NCBI GenBank assembly: GCA_017592665.1
Contig: JAGFNW010000038.1
Coordinates: forward strand, 1 to 64,000
DNA: 64,000 nucleotides
Source of the DNA: Streptosporangiaceae bacterium NEAU-GS5
GTDB taxonomy: Bacteria; Actinomycetota; Actinomycetes; Streptosporangiales; Streptosporangiaceae
Reading direction: 5' to 3'
A model generated the notes under the pieces. The model worked only from the letters and a program-made list of their open reading frames with translations, searched no databases and was not told the origin of the DNA. Numbering within the stretch: the first letter of the stretch is position 1; each line of letters starts with the position of its first letter. Shown here in pieces: positions 53,312 to 61,733 of the stretch. The position numbers and the translations under genes are program-made.

Positions 53312-54259
53312 TCATCGCAGCCGTGGCAGCACCTGGGAGGCGTAGAAGTCGAAGAAGCCCTCGGCGTCCGGGCCGATCTGGCAGATGTAGACCTCGTCGA
53401 AGCCGGCGTCGAGATATTGCCGGATGGCTTCGATGTGCACCTCGGGATCCGGCCCGCAGGGGGCCTTCAACGACTCGGGTGTCACGAGCTGGGCGAGCTG
53501 CTCGAAATGGCGTGGCAGCGGCAGCAGCTGCGACGCCTCCCCGCCGATGCCGTCATTGGGCCAGAGCCGATATGCGGTCTTACGCGCCTCGGCCTCATCG
53601 GGGCCCCAGCACACCTTCATGCCGGCCACGCTCGGCTTGCCCTCGCCGCCGGCCTTGTGGAAGGCGTCGACCATCTCCGCATCGGGCGCGACCGACACGT
53701 AGCCATCGGCGATGCGGCCCGCCAGCTCCACCGCCTTGGGGCCGAACCCGGACACGTACACGGGCGGCGGCTGGTCGGGCAGGGTGTAGATGCGCGCGGT
53801 GTCGACGTCGAAGAAGTCGCCCCGGTGGGTGACGAGGTCTCCCGTCCACAGGTCGCGCATGACCTGGATGGCTTCTTCGAGCATCGCCAGGCGTTCCTCG
53901 GCCGGCGGCCACGCATCGCCCAGGATGTGCTCGTTGAGCGCTTCGCCCGAGCCGACGCCGAGCCGGAACCTGCCGTCGAGCAGCACCTGGGCAGTGGCCG
54001 CGGCCTGGGCGATGATGGCTGGATGGATGCGCATGGTCGGGCAGGTCACGGCCGTCATGACGGGCAGTGACACCACCTGGGAAAGGGCGCCGATCACCGA
54101 CCAGACGAACGGGCTGTTGCCCTGCTCGTCGATCCACGGGTGGTAGTGATCCGAGATCCACAACCCCTCGAACCCTGCGCGTTCGGCAAGCTGTGCCTGA
54201 CGCACCAGTTCTTTCGGGCCGTGTTCCTCGCTGGACAGGAAGTAGCCGAAGGTCGTCAT
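53312..54259 (-). CDS. F420-dependent LLM-class oxidoreductase (G6PDH/Fgd-like family)
   Basis: The 315-aa protein begins Thr-Thr-Phe-Gly-Tyr-Phe-Leu-Ser-Ser-Glu-Glu and has Ile-Ser-Asp-His-Tyr-His-Pro-Trp near 35-42, Val-Thr-Cys-Pro-Thr-Met-Arg-Ile-His-Pro and Gly-Val-Gly-Ser-Gly-Glu-Ala-Leu-Asn-Glu-His, the Fgd-like F420 pattern. Such enzymes reduce or oxidise with coenzyme F420, as expected in actinobacteria. Substrate unknown (true Fgd uses glucose 6-phosphate, but this subgroup is broader). ATG 54259. Confidence 0.88.
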   Translation of the reverse strand: MTTFGYFLSSEEHGPKELVRQAQLAERAGFEGLWISDHYHPWIDEQGNSPFVWSVIGALSQVVSLPVMTAVTCPTMRIHPAIIAQAAATAQVLLDGRFRLGVGSGEALNEHILGDAWPPAEERLAMLEEAIQVMRDLWTGDLVTHRGDFFDVDTARIYTLPDQPPPVYVSGFGPKAVELAGRIADGYVSVAPDAEMVDAFHKAGGEGKPSVAGMKVCWGPDEAEARKTAYRLWPNDGIGGEASQLLPLPRHFEQLAQLVTPESLKAPCGPDPEVHIEAIRQYLDAGFDEVYICQIGPDAEGFFDFYASQVLPRLR

Positions 54260-54322
54260 GACCGCCCTTCTGCCCTCTCCAGCGCCACGGACGCATGCCC
54301 GCCCCGGCTCATGTCCCTCCGC

Positions 54323-54682
54323 CTACGCTTCCTCCAGCGCCGGCGAAGGCGGCCCTGCGGGCAGATCACGCTCAGCGAACATGTCGATCAGCCGGCGAAC
54401 CGGCGTGGCCGCCTCGGTGGGGTAGCGGAAATGTTGATCAGTGTTGAGCTCATAGCGGTTGTGCCGCCCAACGCGCTCCCGGCTGAGATAGCCGGCCTCG
54501 TGCAGGTCGTTGACGATCGTCTGCACCGTGCGTTCAGTGATGCCGATCGCGGCGGCGATGTCGCGCAGCCGTATCTCGGGCTTGCGGGCGATCTCCAGCA
54601 GCACCCGGGCATGGTGGGTGAGGAAAGTCCACCGGGGCGGCTCGATGCCGGATGGCACGGGGTCGGGCTGCGTAGGGCTCAC
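54323..54682 (-). CDS. Small winged-helix transcriptional regulator
   Basis: The 119-aa protein has a helix-turn-helix (Leu-Arg-Asp-Ile-Ala-Ala-Ala-Ile-Gly-Ile-Thr-Glu-Arg-Thr-Val-Gln-Thr-Ile-Val, about 38-56) and a wing (Arg-Val-Gly-Arg-His-Asn-Arg-Tyr), as in ArsR/MarR-like or Rep-type small regulators. The start is GTG 54682. A perfect AAGGTG-N3-CACCTT palindrome lies 73 bp upstream, in the region shared with the STAS gene. Confidence 0.75.
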   Translation of the reverse strand: MSPTQPDPVPSGIEPPRWTFLTHHARVLLEIARKPEIRLRDIAAAIGITERTVQTIVNDLHEAGYLSRERVGRHNRYELNTDQHFRYPTEAATPVRRLIDMFAERDLPAGPPSPALEEA

Positions 54683-54755
54683 GGTTCACGCTTTCGGTCG
54701 CTCCAACGAACAACAGAGTGGCGGACGGTGTCAGGATGGTGACGTCTCCCAGTTT

Positions 54756-54795
54756 AAGGTGAAGCACCTTTCATGTAACACCCTTCAAGCGTTAC
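54756..54795. promoter_or_regulatory. Palindromes between the winged-helix regulator and STAS genes
   Basis: AAGGTG-AAG-CACCTT (54756-54770) is a perfect palindrome. It is followed by GTAAC-N11-GTTAC (54775-54795). Both lie in the divergent control region and are candidates for binding by the regulator at 54323. Confidence 0.5.
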
Positions 54796-54851
54796 TCTGG
54801 CTGTAGGTCGCGCCCGCCTGCCGCGGCCAGCAGGGAGAGGCGGCACTACGC

Positions 54852-55265
54852 ATGCCGGACAGCCCATCGAAATCCGCCGAGAATCTGATCGGCGACCAGC
54901 GCGTCGCGCAACATCTGGTCATGGGCACCTGCGATCTGGGCGACCGCGGCACGTTGATCAACGTCGCCGGTGAGCTGGACGCCACCAACACGGCCGCCTT
55001 GTCCCTCTACCTCGGCGAAGCGCATCCCGACGCCGCCCGCACGCTGGTGCTCGATCTGACCGAGCTGACCTTCATCGACAGCACCGGCCTGCGCGTACTG
55101 CTGGATCTGCATCGCGGTGCGCAAGCGCACGGCGGCAGCCTGCACCTGGCCACCTCGCAGCCGCACGTCATCCGCGTGCTGGAGATCACCGGGGTCGACC
55201 GGCGGCTGCACACACATCCCACGCTCCGAGAAGCTCTCGCGGCCGTAGCGTCAAACGCCGCCTGA
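54852..55265 (+). CDS. STAS-domain anti-sigma factor antagonist
   Basis: The 137-aa protein has the SpoIIAA/RsbV signature Val-Leu-Asp-Leu-Thr-Glu-Leu-Thr-Phe-Ile-Asp-Ser77-Thr-Gly-Leu-Arg-Val-Leu; Ser77 is the phosphorylation site. Unphosphorylated antagonists sequester anti-sigma kinases and free a sigma-B-type factor. The cognate kinase and sigma factor are not in this window. Its position among genes with sigma-B-like promoters fits such a circuit. GGGAGAGGCGG precedes ATG 54852. Confidence 0.88.
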   Translation: MPDSPSKSAENLIGDQRVAQHLVMGTCDLGDRGTLINVAGELDATNTAALSLYLGEAHPDAARTLVLDLTELTFIDSTGLRVLLDLHRGAQAHGGSLHLATSQPHVIRVLEITGVDRRLHTHPTLREALAAVASNAA

Positions 55266-55328
55266 GCACTCGATACGACGTCAACAACTCACTCGCGATC
55301 GGTCTGCCGACCGTGTGACGATGCGGGC

Positions 55329-55685
55329 ATGAGACTCGGCCATCTCGGGCTGCCGGTCGTCGACCTGGATCGCAGCCTCGCCTTCTACGCCGCTCACTTC
55401 GGCTTCGACCCGACCACGGCGACCCGCTACCCCGACGGCACGGTGATCGTACGCAACGCCGACGGCTTCGACCTGGCACTGCACCCCGTGGAGTCAGCCA
55501 CGACCCGGCCGGAATTCCTCCACTTCGGATTCCGCCTGTCCTCTCCCGAGGAGGTGCACTCGAAACAAGCGGCGATCTCGGCCGCCGGAGTTCAGGCGGT
55601 GGAGGAGTGTGTCGAACCCGCGCTCGTGTCGTTCAAGTGCCTCGACCCAGATGGATGGCCGGTCGAGGTCTATTGGGAGCCCTAG
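55329..55685 (+). CDS. VOC family protein
   Basis: The 118-aa protein has His-Leu-Gly-Leu-Pro-Val-Val-Asp-Leu-Asp-Arg-Ser-Leu-Ala-Phe-Tyr (residues 5-20), Leu-His-Phe-Gly-Phe-Arg and Asp-Pro-Asp-Gly-Trp-Pro-Val-Glu-Val-Tyr-Trp-Glu. The paired His and Glu are metal ligands in glyoxalase-type members. Substrate unknown; it is a single gene. Confidence 0.85.
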   Translation: MRLGHLGLPVVDLDRSLAFYAAHFGFDPTTATRYPDGTVIVRNADGFDLALHPVESATTRPEFLHFGFRLSSPEEVHSKQAAISAAGVQAVEECVEPALVSFKCLDPDGWPVEVYWEP

Positions 55686-55879
55686 CCGGGGTCGAGGCCG
55701 CCGATCACCGATGACCGGACATCACCACAGGGCCTGATTCACCGTCCAGGAACAGTGGAATGTGCCTCGCCTTCCGTCAGGATGGCAAGCAGACAGGCGG
55801 GGCCGTGGGATCACGACGGGGTCCCGGTTCGGGCGCGCTCGACGTACGCGGCATGGTGCCGGATTGGGCAGGGGGCGTG

Positions 55880-57961
55880 ATGATCACGGTTTCGTGGATC
55901 GGGCGCGCTGATCGGCCGGGTCCAGCCTGGCGCGGGTGGCGGATGTCCGCGCGGGCCGTGGCGTTGACCGGGTGGATCGTGGCGGTCGTGGCGGCGGCGG
56001 TCGCGGTAGGGATGGTGCTGGCGTTACGCCGTTCCGGTGGACCGGTGCCGCAGGTGTATCTGGACAACGTCTGGCCGGCGCTGGTGCTGCCCGGGGCAGG
56101 TCTGCTGCTGGTCGGCAGGCCTCCCTATCGGGCCATCGGCAGGCTGTTCGTCCTTGCCGGGGTGGGTGCGGGCCTCGCGGCATTCGGGTTCGCGTTCGCG
56201 GCGTGGGCCGTGCATCGTCCCGGCCTCTACGGCTGGGCCGGGGCGGGGGTCTGGGCAGGTAAGTGGATGTGGATGGCCGGACTGTTGCCACCGCTGGCGA
56301 TGCTGTGGCTGCCGGAAGGGCGGGTCCGGGGCTGGCGGCGAGGCGCGGTCGTCGCGGCCGTGGTGGCGATCGGGGTCCAGGCCGTGTTCTCGGCGCTGTC
56401 GGGGTCGACGAGCACGGACCCGATCACGGGCGCCACTCTGGCGCTGCCCAATCCGCTGGCCGTGAGGTGGCTGGAGCCGCTGGCCTGGCCCCTGCTCGTG
56501 GTGACCTTCGCGATACCGATGGCGGCGCGGCTCGCGGGCGCCGTGTATCTGACCTGGCGCTGGCGGCGGGCGGCCGGACGGGCGCGCAGCCGCCTGGCGG
56601 TGCTCGGCGTGGCCGCCTGGGCCGTGGTGCTGCCCTGGGCGGAGATCCCGGTCGCCGGACAGTGGCTGGATATGGGGGTCGTTCCGGTGTTCGCGGCGAC
56701 GGTGACGGCGGCCCTGCTGCGGTACGGGGGCGGCGACGTCGACGGGGTTCTCGGCCGCAGCTATCTGTGGGCCAGTCTGACCACCTGCGTCGTGGCGACG
56801 TACCTACTGGTGGTGACCGTCCTCGGGGCGCTGGTGCAGCGCGCGGCGGGGGCCAGCCTGGCGGTCGCGGCGAGCGGGGTGGTGGCGCTGCTGGTGGCGC
56901 CGTTGCGGACGCGCTTGCAACGCAGTGTTGACCGCCTGCTGTATGGTGCGCGCGCCGATCCGTACGCCAGCGTGGCGGCGTTGTCGCGGCGATTGGAGGG
57001 CGGCATGTCCCCGGACGAGGTCCTGCCGGCCGTGGCGCGGACGATCACCGACGAGCTGCGGCTGCCGTACGCGGCCTTCCACCTGACCGGCCACGACGGC
57101 TCCGACGGCCCCAACGGCGAGGTCGCGGTCGCGGTGGCCGAGCATGGAACGCCCGGCGGGGATCTGATCGTGCTGCCGGTGGAGTATCTCGGCGCCCAGG
57201 TCGGCAACCTGGTCGTATCCACCGGCGGCCACGGCGTGGTGTTGCGGGCGGCCGAGCGCCGGCTGCTGGCCGACCTGGCCCGGCAGTCGGGCGCGGCGGC
57301 GCATGGTGTGGCCACCTTGACGCAGTTGCGCCGCTCCCGGGAACGACTGGTCGCGGCCCGAGAGGAGGAGCGCCGGTCGCTGCGGCGGGAGCTGCACGAC
57401 GACCTGGGCGCGATGCTGACTGGTGTGGCGCTTGGCGTCGACGCCGCCGGCAATCACGTGCCGGTGGGATCGCCGGCCGCCGAGCAACTGGGCCGCGTAC
57501 GCGCGGTCGTGTCGGCCGCCGTCGACGATCTGCGGCGGATCATCGACGGGCTACGGCCACCCGCCCTGGACGAGGTGGGGCTGGTCGGCGCGATCCGTGA
57601 CCGGCTGCTCACCCTGTCCGACGACGCGGGGCCCGACACCGAGGTGCGGGCGGATCCGCTACCGGCACTTCCACCCGAGGTGGAGGTCGCCTGCTACCAC
57701 GTGGCCGTCGAGGCCGTGCACAACGCCGTACGGCACGCCGGCGCCGGCCGGGTGACCGTGACGCTTGCCATGTCCGGCGACCGGCTCGACTTGGCCGTCA
57801 CCGACGACGGGTGCGGGATCACGGCCGCCGCCGGTGACCCTGGGCACGGATTGGTGACCATGCGGCAACGGGCGGAGGAGATCGGTGGTCGGTTCAGCGT
57901 GACGACCGGCCCTGGTGGTACCGCGATCTCCGCGACCTTCCCCACGGGCGGCCGGCGATGA
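55880..57961 (+). CDS. Membrane sensor histidine kinase (NarL-system, HisKA_3)
   Basis: About 693 aa. Eight or so transmembrane helices (residues 20-325) are followed by a GAF-like region, the phospho-acceptor helix Arg-Arg-Glu-Leu-His506-Asp-Asp-Leu-Gly and a HATPase domain with Glu-Ala-Val-His-Asn-Ala-Val-Arg-His and Gly-His-Gly-Leu-Val-Thr-Met. Its stop overlaps the response-regulator start (ATGA). ATG 55880 (or GTG 55877) has GGGCAGGGGG upstream; an ATG further upstream lacks a site. Signal unknown. Confidence 0.9.
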   Translation: MITVSWIGRADRPGPAWRGWRMSARAVALTGWIVAVVAAAVAVGMVLALRRSGGPVPQVYLDNVWPALVLPGAGLLLVGRPPYRAIGRLFVLAGVGAGLAAFGFAFAAWAVHRPGLYGWAGAGVWAGKWMWMAGLLPPLAMLWLPEGRVRGWRRGAVVAAVVAIGVQAVFSALSGSTSTDPITGATLALPNPLAVRWLEPLAWPLLVVTFAIPMAARLAGAVYLTWRWRRAAGRARSRLAVLGVAAWAVVLPWAEIPVAGQWLDMGVVPVFAATVTAALLRYGGGDVDGVLGRSYLWASLTTCVVATYLLVVTVLGALVQRAAGASLAVAASGVVALLVAPLRTRLQRSVDRLLYGARADPYASVAALSRRLEGGMSPDEVLPAVARTITDELRLPYAAFHLTGHDGSDGPNGEVAVAVAEHGTPGGDLIVLPVEYLGAQVGNLVVSTGGHGVVLRAAERRLLADLARQSGAAAHGVATLTQLRRSRERLVAAREEERRSLRRELHDDLGAMLTGVALGVDAAGNHVPVGSPAAEQLGRVRAVVSAAVDDLRRIIDGLRPPALDEVGLVGAIRDRLLTLSDDAGPDTEVRADPLPALPPEVEVACYHVAVEAVHNAVRHAGAGRVTVTLAMSGDRLDLAVTDDGCGITAAAGDPGHGLVTMRQRAEEIGGRFSVTTGPGGTAISATFPTGGRR

Positions 57962-58629
57962 GTGAGCCGCTGCGGGTCCTGCTGGTCGACGATCACCCGG
58001 TCGTACGTGACGGGCTGCGCCGGCTGTTCGATTCGGCGGGCGGCGTCCAGGTGGTGGGGGAAGCCGGGGACGGCGACACGGCAGTCCGGCTGGCGGCGGA
58101 GCTGCGGCCTGATGTGGTGCTGATGGACCTCGCCATGCCCGGCGTGGACGGGGTGGAGGCCACCCGCCGGGTGAAGGCGGCGTCGGCGGACACCGCTGTG
58201 CTCGTACTCACGATGTCGGACAGCGACGCCTCGCTGGTGGCGGCCGTGACCGCCGGGGCCAGTGGGTACGTGCTGAAGGGCGCCGCACAGCAGGACCTGC
58301 TGCGCGCGACCCGGGCGGTGGCCGACGGCGAGGCGATGTTCGGCGCTGGTGTGGCCCGCCGGCTGCTCCACCTTCTCAAGGCCGCTCACCCGACCGGCGA
58401 CGTCTTTCCCGAGCTGAGCGCCCGCGAACGGGAGATCCTCCAGCTGATGGCCCGCGGGCAACGCAACCCGGAGATCGCCCACCGGCTGGTGATATCGGAG
58501 AAGACGGTACGCAACAACGTGTCCACGATCCTCACCAAGCTGCATGCCGCCGACCGAGCCCAGGCCGTGGCACGTGCCCGCGACGCGGGCCTCGGCTCAC
58601 CGATTCCGCCCGAAACCGGGACCGCCTAA
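57958..58629 (+). CDS. NarL/LuxR response regulator
   Basis: The 223-aa protein has Asp-Asp-His (11-13), phospho-acceptor Asp57 (Leu-Met-Asp-Leu-Ala-Met-Pro-Gly), Lys near 107 and a LuxR-type helix-turn-helix (Leu-Ser-Ala-Arg-Glu-Arg-Glu-Ile-Leu to Glu-Lys-Thr-Val-Arg-Asn-Asn-Val). It is coupled to the kinase at 55880 and forms an ordinary two-component pair. Targets unknown. Confidence 0.92.
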   Translation: MSEPLRVLLVDDHPVVRDGLRRLFDSAGGVQVVGEAGDGDTAVRLAAELRPDVVLMDLAMPGVDGVEATRRVKAASADTAVLVLTMSDSDASLVAAVTAGASGYVLKGAAQQDLLRATRAVADGEAMFGAGVARRLLHLLKAAHPTGDVFPELSAREREILQLMARGQRNPEIAHRLVISEKTVRNNVSTILTKLHAADRAQAVARARDAGLGSPIPPETGTA

Positions 58630-58650
58630 ATCGCGCCCGACTGAAACACG

Positions 58651-58670
58651 GTCCCGGCTGAAACCGGGAC
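58651..58670 (+). terminator. Hairpin after the two-component operon
   Basis: GTCCCGG (58651-58657) pairs with CCGGGAC (58664-58670) over a 6-base loop. An upstream CCGGGACC at 58616-58623 can pair with the same left arm, so two alternative folds exist. There is no U-tract. Confidence 0.45.
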
Positions 58671-58706
58671 TGGTGCCTCTGCCCAACGGGACGCCGCCAC
58701 GACAGC

Positions 58707-59528
58707 GTGCCGGACATGGACATCGAAGCAACGCACGAACGAACAACGCCGATCGGCGAAGGCGACCGCTGGTCTCGCCGGCGTCGGTGGGCGATCCGCC
58801 TCTGGTACGGCGTACTCGGCCTGTGGGCCCTGTCGATGGCGCGCGGCATCGTCTACCTGTCCTTGGGAATGGCCGACCCCGGCGAACGGTTCGTCTCAGG
58901 ATCGGTGACCGCATGGAAGCTGCTGGCCACCGGCGGCGTCCTGGTGATCTGCTGGACGGGTGGCCGGTCCGTCGTCGCCTTCCACGCGCTCGTGGTCGGC
59001 TGGACCGCATGGCTGCTGTCAGAGCGCCTCGTAGCCGTGCCTGACCCGGATCAGACGCCGGCCCTCACGGCTGTCGCGACGATCGTGATCTGGCTGCTGC
59101 CGCTGGTGCTGCTGGTGCCGGACCGCCGCCGGCTCCTCCGCCTGCGGCTGCGGCCCAGCGCGATCATGCTGCCGCTCGCACTGGCCGCCGCCATCCCGTT
59201 GGTGATCTACGCCGTGCACTACGGCGCCCTGTCGACAGGCGGCAATGGCGGTACGGCCGCCCACTATGACGCGTGCGGGCTCGGTGCCGTCCTGGCCGCG
59301 CAGGCCGTCTTCGCCGCTCTCAGACCACGGGACAATCGCTGGCTGCCGCGAATCGTCGCGTTCGCTGGGGGATGGATCGGTCTCATGGCGATCATCTGGC
59401 CCGGCGACGTGACCAGCCCCGGCCGCGTCTGGGGCGCCGCCCTGATCTGCTGGGCAGTGCTGTTCGCGACCGCCGCCGAGTTGGAAGCCAGACGCGGCCC
59501 CGACCACGATGCGCCGACGGCCTGTTGA
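58707..59528 (+). CDS. Integral membrane protein, unknown function
   Basis: The 273-aa protein (GTG 58707 or ATG 58716) has about seven hydrophobic segments, after a basic N-terminal stretch (Trp-Ser-Arg-Arg-Arg-Arg-Trp), and no recognised motif. It lies between the two-component operon and the PRC-barrel gene. Confidence 0.65.
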   Translation: MPDMDIEATHERTTPIGEGDRWSRRRRWAIRLWYGVLGLWALSMARGIVYLSLGMADPGERFVSGSVTAWKLLATGGVLVICWTGGRSVVAFHALVVGWTAWLLSERLVAVPDPDQTPALTAVATIVIWLLPLVLLVPDRRRLLRLRLRPSAIMLPLALAAAIPLVIYAVHYGALSTGGNGGTAAHYDACGLGAVLAAQAVFAALRPRDNRWLPRIVAFAGGWIGLMAIIWPGDVTSPGRVWGAALICWAVLFATAAELEARRGPDHDAPTAC

Positions 59529-59662
59529 CGAGGCGACATGTGATCAATGGGACCGTGAGCACCCCCTGCCGCGACCGGTCCTGGGCGGCAGACCAAACGG
59601 GCCACCCCCCTCTCGGAGGCGACCCGTCCACACTGCCGTTACGGCTACTGATCAGCTACTGA

Positions 59663-60016
59663 TCAGCGCTTGCCGCCGTAGTATCCGCCCAGTTCGTCAC
59701 GGTAGGCGGGGTCCTTGAATGTGGTCTCGTCGTACTTGGGCGCGTTCTTGATCTCTTCCTTCGTACGGGAGACGAAGACGCGCTGTCCCTGCGGATCGAT
59801 CTGCGTGATGGTGCCGGCCGGAAGAACGACCTTCTGACCGAAGATCCACGGGCCGGTGTCGACGACGACATAGCTGTCGCCCACCTCATACGTGGACTCG
59901 TCGACCGAACCGATCTTGCCGTCGGTGGCCTCCACCGCATATCCGGTGACATCCACGATCCCGTTCGGGTCGTGCACGTCCTGCCGGTAGCTCCACAGGT
60001 TTTCGTTGGGCTGCAT
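59663..60016 (-). CDS. PRC-barrel domain protein
   Basis: The 117-aa soluble protein has Asp-Val-Thr-Gly-Tyr-Ala-Val-Glu-Ala-Thr-Asp-Gly-Lys-Ile-Gly (about 21-35), Tyr-Val-Val-Val-Asp-Thr-Gly-Pro-Trp-Ile-Phe-Gly and Val-Leu-Pro-Ala-Gly-Thr-Ile, matching the PRC-barrel of actinobacterial stress proteins. ATG 60016 is taken because the conserved part starts directly after it. A sigma-B-like promoter lies at 60075-60098. Confidence 0.85.
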   Translation of the reverse strand: MQPNENLWSYRQDVHDPNGIVDVTGYAVEATDGKIGSVDESTYEVGDSYVVVDTGPWIFGQKVVLPAGTITQIDPQGQRVFVSRTKEEIKNAPKYDETTFKDPAYRDELGGYYGGKR

Positions 60017-60074
60017 TCGCTGCCTTCCGTTGGTTGACGCGTCCCCTGACGGTGACGCGTCCGCACTACATCCC

Positions 60075-60098
60075 CTGCCCCGCCATATGAGGCCAAAC
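60075..60098 (-). promoter_or_regulatory. Sigma-B/F-like promoter of the PRC-barrel gene
   Basis: Minus strand GTTT (60098-60095), 14-bp spacer and GGGCAG (60080-60075), 58 bp before ATG 60016. It has the same layout as the hemerythrin and BrkB promoters. Confidence 0.6.
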
Positions 60099-60107
60099 GT
60101 CCCGTGC

Positions 60108-60581
60108 CTACTGTTGGGCGCTGGGGACGGACAGCGGGTGCGCCGGAGCGTCGGCCTTGGCCTTGTCCATGCGCTCACCGAGGTCCTTGAGCTCGTTACG
60201 GCCCATCGCCTCGCGGACCTGCGGGAACCAGTCCTGCTCCTCTTCCTTCACGTGATGGCGCACGTTCTCCATCAACACCGTCACCTTGGCGTCGAAACGC
60301 TCGTCCTTGGGGTCGAGCTTCTCCAGCTCCGCCAGTATCCAGACCACCACGTGGTGTTCCTCGACGCTCTCCAGCACGTGATCGGTGGTCTGCGGAACCT
60401 TGGCTCGCGCGGCGGGGTAGAAGATCTCCTCTTCGATGTAGGTGTGGGTGACCAGCTCTTTGGTGATCTTGTCGACGAGGCGGCGCTTCTCGGTGTAGGC
60501 GCGTTCGCCGGCCTTCTCGAACTGCTTGAACAGACCCTCAACGACCTTGTGATCTTCTTTCAAAAGCACGATTGCGTCCAT
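60108..60581 (-). CDS. Hemerythrin domain-containing protein
   Basis: The 157-aa four-helix protein has diiron ligands placed as in hemerythrins: His11 (Lys-Glu-Asp-His-Lys-Val-Val), His46 with Glu50 (Val-Thr-His-Thr-Tyr-Ile-Glu-Glu-Glu-Ile-Phe), His-His near 75-76 and Val-Arg-His-His-Val-Lys-Glu-Glu-Glu. It may bind oxygen or iron, or sense redox. ATG 60581 lies nine bases after a sigma-B-like -10 element with no ribosome binding site, so the mRNA should be almost leaderless. Confidence 0.9.
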   Translation of the reverse strand: MDAIVLLKEDHKVVEGLFKQFEKAGERAYTEKRRLVDKITKELVTHTYIEEEIFYPAARAKVPQTTDHVLESVEEHHVVVWILAELEKLDPKDERFDAKVTVLMENVRHHVKEEEQDWFPQVREAMGRNELKDLGERMDKAKADAPAHPLSVPSAQQ

Positions 60582-60590
60582 GAGCTACCG

Positions 60591-60614
60591 CTGCCCATCG
60601 GCCGCCAAGTAAAC
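60591..60614 (-). promoter_or_regulatory. Sigma-B/F-like promoter of the hemerythrin gene
   Basis: Minus strand GTTT (60614-60611), 14-bp spacer and GGGCAG (60596-60591), nine bases before ATG 60581. Confidence 0.6.
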
Positions 60615-60647
60615 GGGGACATCCAGTACAACCCCGCGTGCCGCAGC

Positions 60648-61451
60648 TCAGGAGGCTCTGGCTGGGTCGGCCCGCACGGGTTTGCGCGCCTTGTCCCGGC
60701 GTCGTTTGTCGCGGGCGTAGACCACTGCCGACTTTCCTTCGCCCAGGCCACGGCGATCCAGGTCGAACAGTGTCGTCGCGGCCATCAAGTCGCTGAGCTT
60801 GGCGTAACCGTAGCTGCGGGCGTCGAAATCCGGGCGTTGCTCGGTGAGGATGTGCCCCACGTTGGCCAGCGTGGTCCAGCCGTCGTCGTCCGAGGACGCC
60901 TCAACGGCGTTGCGGAGCAGAGTCACCAGCGCGGCATCTCCCTTGAGCGTCGCGGCGGATGCTCGCGGGACCGGGCCGGACAGTGTGTCCAAGGGGGTGG
61001 CGCTCTGGGCGTAGGTGAGATTCTCGATGTAGATGAACTTGTCACATGCCGCGACGAAGGGCTTGGGCGTCTTGCGCTCGCCGAAGCCGTACACCGTGAA
61101 GCCGGACTCGCGGATCCGGACGGCCAGGCGGGTGAAATCGCTGTCACTGGAGACGAGACAGAATCCGTCGAAGCGCCCTGAATACAACAGATCCATCGCA
61201 TCGATGATCAGCGCGGCGTCCGTGGCGTTCTTGCCGGTGGTGTACGCGAACTGCTGGATAGGCTGGATGGACTGGGTGAGCAACTGATCCTTCCAGCCTC
61301 TCAGGTTCGTGCCCGTCCAGTCGCCGTAGGCGCGCTTCACCTGGGCCGTACCGTACTTCGCGACCTCGGCCAAGAGGAACTCGATGATCGCGGGCTGGGC
61401 GTTGTCGGCGTCGATGAGCACCGCCAGCTTCGCCGCGTCCTCCCCCGCCAT
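60648..61451 (-). CDS. NYN-domain (PIN-like) ribonuclease with C-terminal LOTUS/OST-HTH domain
   Basis: The 267-aa protein has the NYN acidic residues Val-Leu-Ile-Asp-Ala-Asp-Asn-Ala, Asp-Ala-Ala-Leu-Ile-Ile-Asp-Ala-Met-Asp and Leu-Val-Ser-Ser-Asp-Ser-Asp-Phe, as in the LabA/limkain nuclease group. Residues 175-245 resemble an OST-HTH/LOTUS RNA-binding domain (Phe-Asp-Ala-Arg-Ser-Tyr-Gly-Tyr-Ala-Lys-Leu-Ser-Asp-Leu). A perfect hairpin GATCCTTC-N7-GAAGGATC (61545-61567) lies upstream on the same strand. Target RNA unknown. ATG 61451. Confidence 0.88.
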   Translation of the reverse strand: MAGEDAAKLAVLIDADNAQPAIIEFLLAEVAKYGTAQVKRAYGDWTGTNLRGWKDQLLTQSIQPIQQFAYTTGKNATDAALIIDAMDLLYSGRFDGFCLVSSDSDFTRLAVRIRESGFTVYGFGERKTPKPFVAACDKFIYIENLTYAQSATPLDTLSGPVPRASAATLKGDAALVTLLRNAVEASSDDDGWTTLANVGHILTEQRPDFDARSYGYAKLSDLMAATTLFDLDRRGLGEGKSAVVYARDKRRRDKARKPVRADPARAS

Positions 61452-61612
61452 GGCACCCCTTCCTGACCGTATCCCTGTCATGCGGTGCCGGGATGCCCGG
61501 ACGACATCCGCATTGTCCCCCACTTACCCGTTTCATCCATGAATGATCCTTCGGCTATTGAAGGATCTGCGGGGGCACGCTCATCGCTTCTGGTGATAAC
61601 GGCATGATTCTT

Positions 61613-61647
61613 TGCTCATTTCCCCGCCCCAGGCCAGGGAGGACACT
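61613..61647 (+). promoter_or_regulatory. Bipartite repeat element, copy 1
   Basis: TGCTCATTTCCCCGCC (61613-61628), 12 bp and GGACACT (61641-61647) recur identically, with identical spacing, at 62000-62034. This copy ends 86 bp before ATG 61734. Confidence 0.6.
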
Positions 61648-61733
61648 GAGGCTCCAAGCCGCCGGAGACGGCGCCCGCCTGCACGAGGTCATGGCGTTTC
61701 CGGCGTGATTGGACGAAGTTGGAGGCAGAACAG

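Noticed and set aside
61545-61567. Perfect hairpin GATCCTTC-N7-GAAGGATC read as a terminator
   Set aside because: It lies upstream of both flanking divergent genes, so it cannot terminate either; it is mentioned only as a possible control element.
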